From contig NC_133024.1 in NCBI RefSeq assembly GCF_048771995.1, positions 24,816,001 through 24,880,000 on the forward strand: a stretch of 64,000 nucleotides of DNA, written 5' to 3'. The stretch comes from Taeniopygia guttata. Lineage: Eukaryota > Chordata > Aves > Passeriformes > Estrildidae. Shown here in pieces: positions 33,901 to 44,235 of this stretch (within the stretch, counting starts at the first letter, position 1; each line of letters opens with the position of its first letter). The notes below the pieces were generated by a model that saw only the letters and a program-made list of their open reading frames with translations, did no database searches and was not told where the DNA came from. Position numbers and translations under genes: made by a program.

Positions 33901-36900
33901 ATTCGAAGGTCATCATCTTCTCCACCCCAACCCCAGTAGCTGTTAGAAAATCCATTCACTTTGGAAAACTGATCTCTTGTAAGAGCAGTTACACCTCCAA
34001 AATATCCCCGGTACCGTAACCTAGATGTACAAGAAGAGAGAATGAAAAATTAAAAGTCAAATTTCATCAAAAATGAAAACATCACCCTGATACTCCAGAT
34101 CTAGACTTGACTTTCATAGGGTTAAGGGTGCACAGATCCTTAAAAGCCAGTCCTGTTCTCTTCCTCTTTTCACAAAAAGATGGTTATTTGCTTTAGGCCA
34201 GAAAAAAAATTACCTCTCTAACTGTGAGAACAGAGTCTTATTCAGAAGCTTCTCTCTCTTTACACAATTCCCCTGCCAGACAAGTAGATGCTTCCTTTCA
34301 GGGACTCTCAGGTATAGAAAAGCAACAAAGCTATGCACTAATGTAGTGGAAGCTCTGCAATAACAACAGCAAGCCATTGATTATCTCAGAGCTGAATCTG
34401 AAAACCTTGGAAAGAAATCAGCTCACTAAATGTCTTAGGCTATTCTGCTAATTGCTTTCTACACTACAACACAGCCTCTACTATCTTACCCCAGCCCATT
34501 GAGAGGTGATGGGCACATGGCTGCAGATTACATTTGTACATGTATGTGAATCTAAACAGATTAACAAATTGCCAGGGCTAGGAAGTAGTCATTGTGGCAT
34601 TGGACATGCCAGACAGTGCTTATTGTTATTTCTGGCTTACCATGAACATAATTTTAAAAACAACAAAGGAGAAAATAAACACAAGACCCTCAACACAACC
34701 TCCCTCGAGACTATTTTTCCTGGCTGATTTTTGCTCACAGCATCACAGAGGAATTTTGAATGTCAAAGAGACCCCTAGAGATCACGTAATCCAACCCCTC
34801 TGCTCAGATCAAGGTCTGCTGGAGCAACTTGCTGAGGAACATGTTCTGTCAGATTCTGAGCATCTCCAAGGATGGAGACTCCACAAGCTCTCTGGGAAGC
34901 CTGTTTTGTATGTGACCATCCTCACAATAAAAAAGGAACTTTTTTTCATATATTTAAGTGGAATTTCCTGTGTTTTAGTTTGTGCCCATTACCACTTGCC
35001 TTTCACTGAGAAGGGTCTGGCTCCGGAGTCTCTACTCCCTTCTGTCAGGTATGTATACATGTTGCCAAAATCTCCCTCTGCCTTCTCTCTGCTAAACAGT
35101 CCTAGCACACTCAGCCTCCCTCACAGGTCAGATCCTGCATTTCCTTAATCATGTTCTCAGGCTCTCCTCAGACTTGCTCCAGTGTGTCCCAGAACTGGAC
35201 ACAGTACTCCAGGTGTCATCTCCTTGGTGCTGAGTAGAAGGGAATAATTGCCTCCCTCAATCTGCGGGTAACTCCCCCCACAAGATGCCTCTGGCCTCTG
35301 TCACAAGGGCACACTGCTGGCCCAAGGTCCTTTCTGGTAAAGCGGCTTTCCAGACAGTTGCTGCACCAGCAGCTATTGGTCACAGAGTTATTTCTCTCCA
35401 GGTGCAGGACACTGCATTTCCCTTTGTTGAACTTCCCTGTTCACATTCCTGTTGGCCACATTCTCCAGCCTGACAAAGGCCCTGCTACATAAACCTACAT
35501 AAACCAACCCTGTGAATTTCTGTCCTCTGAAAACCTGCTGAGGTGCAATCCGCTGCATCTTCCTGGTTACTGATGAAGACTCTAACTAGTATCAAACTCT
35601 GATGTAAACCACTAGTGACTGGCCTCCAGCTGGACTTTGCTCTACTGATAAGAACCCTTTGAGCCCAGCAGTTCTGGCAGTTTTAGCTCATCTCACTGTC
35701 CACCTACCAGTCCATACTTCATCACTTTGTCAGTGGGGCCATTATGGGAGACAGTGTTAAAAGCCTTCCCAAGATAAACATTATCCACTACTATACCCTC
35801 ATCCAAGCTAGTCAAAGTCAGAGAAGGCTATCAGCTTGGTCAGGCCTGACTTATGAACAGATTTGTTCTGTCTCCTTTATCTCCCCCCGTGGCAGAGACA
35901 AGCCACAAGGTAGAGGAAGTTCCATCAAGTTTTAATTACACATTACTACTTGAGACTTCTGCCATGGATACTCCAGAAGAATGCAGTAAACAAATGGAAT
36001 GGACAGCAAGGAGGTCCCAATAAACAGGAACAGCAGGACAGAGCCCTCCCCAGCCCTGCTTTCAGGACAGTCACCACCAGGACCACATCCCATTCCAGCA
36101 GCCTGACAGTTTGGGAACTGACTTCCCATGCACACACCCCACTGCTCGCTTATTCACCCCTACACCACTGCAGAGGCAGACACTAAAGCAGCCAGAGCTG
36201 GGGTGCACTGGGAGAAGTAGGGCCAGCAGGACAAGGGGAGGATTCTCCTCCCCTATTCAGCCCTAGAGAACCCACATCTGGAGTGCTTTGTTCAGTTCTG
36301 GTCTCCACAGTTCAAGAAAGACAAGGAACTGCTGGAGAGGGTCCAGCAGAGGCCACAAGGATGATGAGGGGTCTAGAGCATCTCTCTTATGAGAGGAGGC
36401 TGCGGGAGCTGGGCCTGTTTAATCTGGAGAAGAGAAGACTGAGAGGGGATTTCATCAATGCAAATAAATCTCGGCAAGGTGGGTGCCAAGGGGATGGTGC
36501 CAGACCCTGGAATGGTTTCCACTGACAGGATGAAGATTAATGGCCATAAACTAAAACACAAAAAGTTCCACCTCGACATGCAGAAGGACTTCTTTCCATG
36601 GAGGGTGGCAGAGCACTAGCACAGGCTGCTTAGGGAAGTTGCCTCTCTGAAGGCATTCCAAACCCACTTGAGTTCCTGTGTCACCTGCTCTGGGTGACCC
36701 TGCCTTGGCAGAGGGATTGGACTGGATGATTCCCAGAGGTCCCTTCCAACCCCATCCATTCTGTGATCCTGTAACCAGGACAGTGCTGGTTACTCACTCA
36801 ACCCTCCTCAGGCAGCACAGAACTGGCAGGGCCCAGGCATAACTTGCTCCCAGCTGACATCACCTGCAAAAATGCACCTCTGTAACAACTCCTGTAACCA

Positions 36901-39900
36901 TCCTTCCCTGAGGACAAGGGAACATCAACTCCTCTGGAATTCTTAAAATTGACTGAAGAATACATACAATAGGAATGGTCAGGAGGAAAAGATGTTGTGC
37001 TGGTCTTGAGGAAAAACCTGAATTAAAATAGAAGAGTTTTCCCAACTTTATCTTCAAAGCTTTAATATATGTCTTCTGTCTAAAAGAATTCAAAACTGAG
37101 CTGTAGCTTATGTAGCTAAAGATAAGGCACTGGATCTCCAAAGGCACACGGCTGCTGAGATTACTGCACACCGCATCACAATAGAATATAGCCCCTGGAA
37201 GAAAAATAATTCCCCCCATCCCACCCCAGGAGACTAATAACACCCCAAAACCAAAAAACAGACAAACAAAAAAACACCTCCCCCAAATAACACCCCAAAA
37301 CCAAACCAAAACATAAAAATATCCCACAAAACACAAACCAACCCACATTTCCACCCATTTTAATACAGAACATGGATGGGTTCAGTTTTCTCTACCTCAT
37401 ATGAGCAACATGTCTCAGTATGCTCACCTCAGTTGTAGCAAAACACTGAGGTCACCCAACTAGGATTTCATCCTGTGGTATCAGCTCAGTTCAAGTACCA
37501 TTCTTAAGCTCAAAATACGAATTCCTTCAGACATGCCTTGGAAGCAGAGCATTATTAACCCCACTTCATGGATGTGTAAACACAGGCAATGATACAGAAA
37601 AAGTATTAATTATCAATTCAAGTTGAATTATCAAATTCAAGCCACAAGCATTCCAGTGGAATACTCTGCAAGGCTCTCCAAGTGCTCCAAAAGCCTGTCA
37701 CAAACCTAGTAGGTATGTACTTGTTCCAGTTTTCACTAAATGACTGGAAAGTGAATATTATTCTGTGTCAGTATTGGCACATCCCACCTCTTTCTCATAT
37801 ATTTAACAAAGGAAATGCAGAAGCAAAGCAGAGCTTTACTTCAAAGTACTTTGAGATCAGCTTTTGAAAAGCTCACTTCTAATCAATATTTAGAGTGACG
37901 TGACATTAACTGAATCTTGAAAGAAACAATTTCAATGAAAACACTTTTAGTCATTAAATTCACCAAGCTCAGGAGCCTTTTCTCTCTGACATGGACTGAA
38001 CTTGACTTTTCACTTTGAACGATTTATATCACATGACCACTTAGGGGACTCATTTAAAAATCAGAATGATCCTGTGTTATACACTGTTCAGTCAAATAAT
38101 TAAAGGACAGTCCTATGCCTTGGCAAATTCCCACAATATGACATTACCTCTTCAACAGAAGAAGTGGCAAGTCTGTTACAATAAGATCACACCTTCAAAT
38201 CACAGGATCAGGAAACTTGCAAATGTGTATCTAGCTCTGCCAGAAGGTCTCTGCACGACTTCTGGGACATTGCTTTCCTCTCAAAACACCCCTTAATTGA
38301 ACTCCAGAAACCAGAACAATGACAATGATCATTTGTGCAGGTGACCACAGGGCTGACTGCAGAGGTGTCTGTCCAGTTCTGTACTCCAGAGAGGTGAAGT
38401 GTCACCATCTGAAACCTCATGTCATGAGGAAAAGTAGATACCAGCACACCGCTCCATCAGAAGGGGAACATTATCAGTAACATGGCATTTCCCTGTAGGC
38501 ATTCTTTCCATATTCCTGGTTTCCTACCTGTATCCAGTATTGTTCCTGCCAACTACAAGGTGCTTTGGTTGTGTGTCACACATATAAATGTTAAAGTCAT
38601 TTTCTGGCACCAGATCCACATCATGGAAAATGAAACAGTCCCAGTTTGCTTCTTTTAGGGCCTCTAGGTATCCTACATTCAGCAGTTTGGCTCGATTAAA
38701 TTTGGTGTTGCCAGCCTGTGGAAAAGAATGGGAAAAAACAACTCTGAAGAAGGTACCACAGCTTTTGAACCAGAGCTGCTCCCGGGCATTTGTTCTGATT
38801 GCATGGTTTGCAACCACACCCATGTGGTTTTTCCAGCACCTTGGGAGCAGTAACTGCACAGAGTGCCCCATCACACTGGCACAGCATCAGAGTGGCCAAC
38901 GGTGCAAAGTGTTTCTCCAGCCTCTATTCATCACAAACACACCCAGCCAGGGCCAGGAAAGCCTGTATTTAGCTGGGTACCACAAGTGTGACTGTTCCAT
39001 GGCTTAACAGCCCTTCTGCACCAGTCCTGGAGTTACCATCAGGCTCCATGGCAGAAGAGGTACCAGTAGTCTAAAAACTGGTGTTCCATACAACTTTGTC
39101 AGTAAGGCTCATGGAAGTTCTTTGTAAAAAAAACAAAACCAAACCAAACCCCCTTGCTAATTAGTCTCTAGATGTCAGAGCTCTTGCCATGAATGATTTA
39201 TGCCTGTCCCCTCAGCTTGGAGGACAGCAATGCTGAAAGAGTTCCCTGTATTTCCTCAGCTCACACATAAGTGGCAGAGTGGGTTTGAAAAGCAGGTCTC
39301 TTCATTTTTACCTCCTGCCTATAACCTGATGATGCTGTTGCAGGGGACATACTTCTAGCACAGAACTTCACCTTTTTACCAGTCTTCATTGTTTGCTTTT
39401 GCTGTAAGTTACTTAGTATTCGCTTTTCAAAATCAAATTTTTCACCTCTGAGGTGCAAGTTTATCCATACACACCTGAAAGGTTTGTAAGCTTATGTCAG
39501 CATTCAGTTTGGAGCAAGACATGTGCTTATCTTGCTATTTTCATTTTTTACCTGGCTGCACACTGTACCAGTCTGCAGAAGGCTTTCTGCTCTTGAGGAC
39601 AAAGTGAGGATTTGCCTCAAATTCCCACTTGGGAACAAGAGGGCCAACCCCAGCCCTCCCAGACACAGACAGGACAGTAATTTTCCAGAGCAAGGAACCT
39701 GTGTACTTGAAAGAATAATTTTTAAGAAAATGTTTTCAGGATAAACTGCTTGGAATTCTAGCAAATTTTCTAGAAGGTGCCTGGACAGAAAGAGGGTCAA
39801 TGGAAAAAGAGAAAGAAGCTGGCCTCCGCAGGCTGAGAGAAGGTGAGCTGCAGGGAAAAGCTGTTGTATATAAAGCATGTTTTAGTGCTCTAAAAAGTCA

Positions 39901-42900
39901 CACTTTGCTCTAAAGTAGGATTTGTTCACTAAAACAACCATCTGCTCCAGAATGAAAAAGATTTATGGGATTTATGACTCCATACCTGCAGTCTGAAAAA
40001 TACAATACAGTGCTGATTCTGAGAAATTATGAGATGGATAATCAATTGCATCCATCCTCTGGAGAGAAATAATTTTCCAGTAAAAAATTTAGATACAATT
40101 CACCCAAAATCAGGTTGTCAAACTTCTGAATGGGTTTTATTTTTGTGTGTGTTTTTTTTTTTTCTTAAAATGTCCCGTATATAAAAATACCCATGACACA
40201 GTCTTCTCCTGGGGATGAAAACATAGGTTATTTAGTGAACAGCACAAATCAGATGTGGTACAGGTACATTTGAAAAACATCACTTGTGTCGAGTATCAAA
40301 CCCAGCTAAGTTCAGGACAGCCTCTCCCATCTGCTTAAGTTCTCTTTTCCTCATCCATGCAAGCCACTACAACAGCCAAATGCCTGCTGACACAGCTTTC
40401 CACATCAAACATACTGAACAAACAGCAAAATTTACTCATCTTTTATTGAGGACAGAATTGTCTCCCTTTCTTTCTATGGAAGAATAATATTAACCACAAG
40501 ACAAATTTATGTTGGGAAAGAAATTTAGGGATTACAAACTCGCATTGTTTTGAGTGCAGCACTCATGATGCATACATTTAGAGGAGCACAACTTTAGAGA
40601 TGTTAAAAGCTGCCCATAAAGAAGAAATCTGGAGTAAGCCCTCCAGTGGCTCACAGAAAAAGCTACAAAAGGCCCATTTCATCTATCTCCAAAGCAGACT
40701 GTGTATTTTAACAGTTACATCCTGTTTGTCTTTCCTCAAAAGAGACTTAGAACTACTAACGACATCACAAATCAAGAAATAAAATGGATTTGCCCCAGAA
40801 GAGTTTTGCTAGACCCACTTTCCAATCTTTGGGCGTGCCTATCTACATGGAAAAGGTATGTGAAAGCTTCCACCCTTCCAAGCACAATCTCTGAGAGAAC
40901 AAGTTCAGACGCGACACTGCTCTGCTCATCAGACAAAACTTCCATACTTCTGAATTACTTTTTGCTAACATGACAACAGCAATTCTCCACATATTTCAAT
41001 AAGTTAAAAAGATATGCCCATTCTCCCAATAATTTATTCCTAACCACTGCTTCCTGCTAGAATAAGCCAGTAAATATAAGATTATACTGCATATTAATGC
41101 AGAAAAAAGCCCTCATTTTTCAACTCTAGAGGCCACATGATGACTCTAAATAGTGAAAGAACAATTCATTCCAAGCAAAAATATCATGCTGTAACTTTTA
41201 TTGCTGTTCTGCTGAGACATTCAGATGAGCAGAAGCATAAGAGTGGAAGCTTTCACATAGAAAGCACTGTCTCATACTGATTAATTACTCTAGGCTCTTT
41301 AATCAGGAGGGAAGAGGAACTGTATTAATTTATCACCTTTTTCTTCTGCTGTCTCAAATGACTTTTTGGAGCCAAAGCAGAACATATAAGTAAACGACAG
41401 TAATAGAAAGAAAACATAACAGAAGATCAAGAAAAAGACAACATACTACAAAAGAGAAATATATAATGCTTTTAACACATGCAATTGGAACATCAGCACC
41501 TTGATGAAAGACAATGTGGCACAGGTCTGCTTAAGTTTTAGCCACTGAAACAGCATAGCTAGAAATGCAATTTAAGAACTTTATAAATCTTTCAGCAACC
41601 AAGTGCCCTTCCATGACAACTACTTCTCACCACACTTGCTGGGCAAATAAAGCAGCTACAAACAGCTGCTGTTGTGTTTAGCTTGAGAAAGCAGAAGTAA
41701 AACCATACAAAACACACAACTTACTAAGCACAAGAGCCTGATGGGAGAGAAAGGCTAAAGACAAACTGAGGCCTTCTATCCAAACTCCAAATGTGAAGAC
41801 AGAACAGGCCAGCCTAGTTACATGTGTGGATACTGCAAGAGGAGTCAGTTGCATTAGCAGCCCAAAAGATGCTTACCTTGCATGCTAACTCAGAAACACC
41901 AAGTTACTTAGACTGAGAAATTAACACCAGCTAAAGGCACTGCCAATACTCCCCAGCCCTGAGATCCAGGAATGCCACCAGCAGTGGCTGCAGGCACTGC
42001 TGCATCCCTCAGCAAGCAGAATTGTTGGAAGCAGGCTTGGAGGACTGATGTCAGATAGCAGAGGCAGCAGAAGCCTCTCCTCAGGCTGCAGGGCACAGCC
42101 ATCACCCTCACCCACACAGCTCTGCACAGCTGCCTCACCTGGTGAATGACATAGATGCCATAATCCAGCTGCTGCCTTTGCAGGAAGGGGTGGAGGTGCT
42201 GCAGGAGGTATAGCAGATGCTTCTCCCGATTGCGATGTGGGATAAGGATGGCCACGTGCTGCAGGGCTGAGCAGTCCATAGGGTGGTACCGGCCCTTGGC
42301 TACCTGAGGGTTCTCCTTTTGCACCTCTTCCAGTGTCACAGATGGTTTGAAGGAGAGTTTGCTGGCACCTCCTGTAAGAGAAGCACAAGAACCTTTCCTG
42401 AGTCATTTCAGGTTGTGGCTGTTCCAGTCACGTAATGAGGCACTATGTAATCAGTGTAAGAAACCCAGGTTCAAGCCCCAACTGGCTTCCCTGCCCTTCC
42501 AAGACAAAAGCAGTACGACAAGGATTCTATGCAGGCAGTGGAAGGAGAGGATGTCAAGCATGTTAGTTGCTTAAACTGACTGTGAAGTAGTGGCAATAAA
42601 ATAAAAATATTTTTTTAAAAACCCTAGAGAGGTTCTAAGCTACTGCGGAAGGATTGTCCAGGAATGACTGCCAGGGCAAAGCAAAGGAGAAGAAAGTGGA
42701 ACAACTGTGGCTATCAGAAGTCATCAGTACCTAAAGCACAAAAAAAGCACAACAGGATTAAGGCTATAAATTAGTAAAATAAAAGATAGCAAGGCTTTCT
42801 GTAGCCAAATAAAATTTTCATCCCTTCTCTTGCACTGAGCTATAATCCCAGCTCCTCTGCACTCAGCAAGCCCATGAAAAAGTACAATACAGACAACTGT

Positions 42901-44165
42901 GAAGGCTACAGCCATTGCTGCATTTACTTAATCAAATGTGTCTTGGGGTCAGGGTGAGGGTGTGCAGGGAGACAGAAGGTTTTTGTACTACATCAGGGAA
43001 CAAGGAAGAATGTAGCTTCCGAAACAAACCCCTAATCAGATTCACAATAAGGAAGAGAAAGAAGATAATTACATGATACTGATAATGAAGAAAATGACAT
43101 GATAATGATACAAAGCAGGAGCCTGGTGTTGCTAGCAGTACCAGCCCAAGAAAAAAGTAGAACAATAAAAATGCCCAAACCAAGAATGCAGTCATCTATT
43201 TAAACCTTCTGTGCTAATAATTAGTGCTAACTCCAACAGAGTTGTGAAGTCCTTCAATTGTCAATATAGAGACACAAAAGTATATTTAATAATAAAAAGG
43301 CAAACTGTAATTTGATTTCTTAAAAAAGAAAAAGATGCACACGTAAGCAAGGGGAAAAGAAAACTTCCTTTGTTAATCCCCATTGGCAGGCGTCTGGCCA
43401 CATCCAGGGAAGGGCTTCAGCACATACAGCAGTTGTTGGGAAGACAAACGCTGCCACCATGAACATCCCTCCTTCCTCCTTTCCCTGAGCTTTTACTGCT
43501 GACCATGATGAATGGCACAGTCAAAGAGTATGGAATACCCCTGCAGTCAGCTGCAGTTAGCAGTCTGGGCTGTGTCCACTCCCTGCCTCCTGCCCACCCT
43601 ACTGAATTTTAGGGGGCCAGGACAGACAGAGACAAAGCCTCACCAGAGTGCAAGCACTGTTCAGAGTAGCCAAGCTACTGGTGTGTAACCAAAGCTGTTT
43701 TATTGACAAATGCAGAGCGCAGCACCAGCTGCTCTCCCAGCCAGACCCAGCACAGGCACTCCCTCACCCAGGAGTGCTGCCTGCAACTGGCTGTATTGGG
43801 TTCACAGGAAAGCTATCCAGCTGGAATATGGCTAGGAAGCCAGCAGCACTACCGTGGATTGACCTGGCAGAGAGGAGAGGAAAACACCATCACTTACGCA
43901 GGTACGGAGACAGAGCTGGGCAGGGACTCTGAAATGACTTCACCATGGGAACATCTGCAGTGGATTCAATCTTCTCTTCCTTCTGACTCTGCTGCAGGCT
44001 AGTTACCTTCCTGAAAAACTCCACCATGCTCTTAGCTTTAGGAATTTCCTGTCTGGTGTCCACTAAGTAACCGAACGTGGTCCATAGCACCATCACAAAT
44101 AAAGTGACAAGCACCAACACTTTGAACTTATACAAGAGGTTAAAAACATTCAAGCCCAAGGCCAT
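30856..44165 (-). CDS. B4GALT4: B4GALT4 beta-1,4-galactosyltransferase 4 (6 coding exons, 352 aa)
   Basis: Golgi enzyme that transfers galactose from UDP-Gal to GlcNAc; the mammalian protein prefers 6-sulfo-GlcNAc (keratan sulfate chains) and also acts in glycolipid synthesis. Exons in transcript order: 44165-43898, 42371-42139, 38715-38528, 34020-33898, 31529-31425, 30997-30856 (268, 233, 188, 123, 105, 142 nt), all GT/AG. Membrane segment about residues 14-31; [11 protein letters not shown] (35-45) matches human IQEIPKAK. Active-site residues intact: PHRNR (134-138), [13 protein letters not shown] with DVD at 199-201, YFGGVTAL (236-243), WGWGGEDDD (259-267), metal His294 in YTMIFHNRD. The start has an ideal context (GCCATGG) and aligns with human MGFNLTFHLSYKF. 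Human length is 344; the extra residues include a different C-terminus (SMQPKVS against WFGA). Should be fully active. Confidence 0.96.
31425..31529 (-). CDS. B4GALT4: B4GALT4 coding exon 5
   Basis: 105 nt. [20 protein letters not shown] then [15 protein letters not shown], with the metal-binding His294 and the GNE motif. Donor AG|GTGGGT, phase 2. Confidence 0.95.
31734..31755 (+). repeat. Poly(G) run, 22 bases
   Basis: Uninterrupted G run, poly(C) on the B4GALT4 sense strand, in the intron about 205 bp before exon 5. Rare at this length, and length calls here are unreliable. Confidence 0.9.
33644..33664 (+). repeat. CCAAA-type short tract
   Basis: AAACCAAACCAACCCAACCA in B4GALT4 intron 4, one of several such patches in the window. 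Confidence 0.6.
33898..34020 (-). CDS. B4GALT4: B4GALT4 coding exon 4
   Basis: 123 nt. [20 protein letters not shown] and [20 protein letters not shown]: the canonical catalytic motif, with donor-selecting Tyr, Trp and all three Asp present. Useful control for the altered motif of the neighbouring paralogue. Confidence 0.96.
34738..35866 (-). mobile_element. CR1 LINE fragment, about 1.1 kb, minus strand
   Basis: Reverse-oriented CR1 3' half in B4GALT4 intron 3. Landmarks in order: GATCACGTAATCCAACCCC, CTCCAAGGATGGAGACTCCAC, CAGAACTGGACACAGTACTCC, CACACTGCTGGC, GTGCAGGACACTGCATTTCC, GTTGAACTTCC and TATGGGAGACAGTGTTAAAAGCC, all matching CR1 reverse-transcriptase region text. Many differences, so old and inactive. 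Confidence 0.85.
36196..36772 (+). mobile_element. CR1 LINE 3'-end fragment, plus strand
   Basis: Starts near AGCTGGGGTGCACTGGGAG; GGAGTGCTTTGTTCAGTTCTGG, GAGAGGGTCCAGCAGAGGCC, TATGAGAGGAGGCTGCGGGAGCTGGG and the terminal GGATTGGACTGGATGATTCC...CCATTCTGTGATCCTG follow CR1 to its 3' end, with a piece of the middle missing. Opposite orientation to the CR1 330 bp to its left. Confidence 0.88.
37195..37345 (+). repeat. C/A-rich low-complexity tract (CCAAA-type)
   Basis: About 150 bp of CCCCAAAACC, AACAAAAAAACACC and similar blocks with little G or T, in B4GALT4 intron 3; the complement-like counterpart of the G/T tract at 10889. Confidence 0.75.
38528..38715 (-). CDS. B4GALT4: B4GALT4 coding exon 3
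   Basis: 188 nt. [37 protein letters not shown] with the DVD metal motif, and [13 protein letters not shown]. Acceptor CTTCCACAG is missing only one pyrimidine from ideal; donor AG|GTAGGA. Confidence 0.96.
42139..42371 (-). CDS. B4GALT4: B4GALT4 coding exon 2
   Basis: 233 nt. [20 protein letters not shown], then [20 protein letters not shown] and [18 protein letters not shown], with the UDP-binding PHRNR. Phase 1 in, 0 out at donor GTGAGG. Confidence 0.96.
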
Positions 44166-44235
44166 GGCTTTCCGTGATCCACAAACAGCTTCCTCTGCTC
44201 TGATGCCGAGGCAGGTCACTGCATATCCAGTGGGT
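43898..44235 (-). CDS. B4GALT4: B4GALT4 first coding exon with short leader
   Basis: Coding from 44165 to 43898 (residues 1-89 plus one base), donor GTAAGT. The exon probably begins at 44235 after GTGGTTTCAG. Its leader contains a two-codon uORF, ATG-CAG-TGA (44224-44216). Encodes the membrane anchor and stem to SPYLR. Confidence 0.88.

Noticed and set aside
34594-35148. 184-codon plus-strand open frame in B4GALT4 intron 3
   Set aside because: Mostly covers reverse-oriented CR1 sequence; not a host gene.
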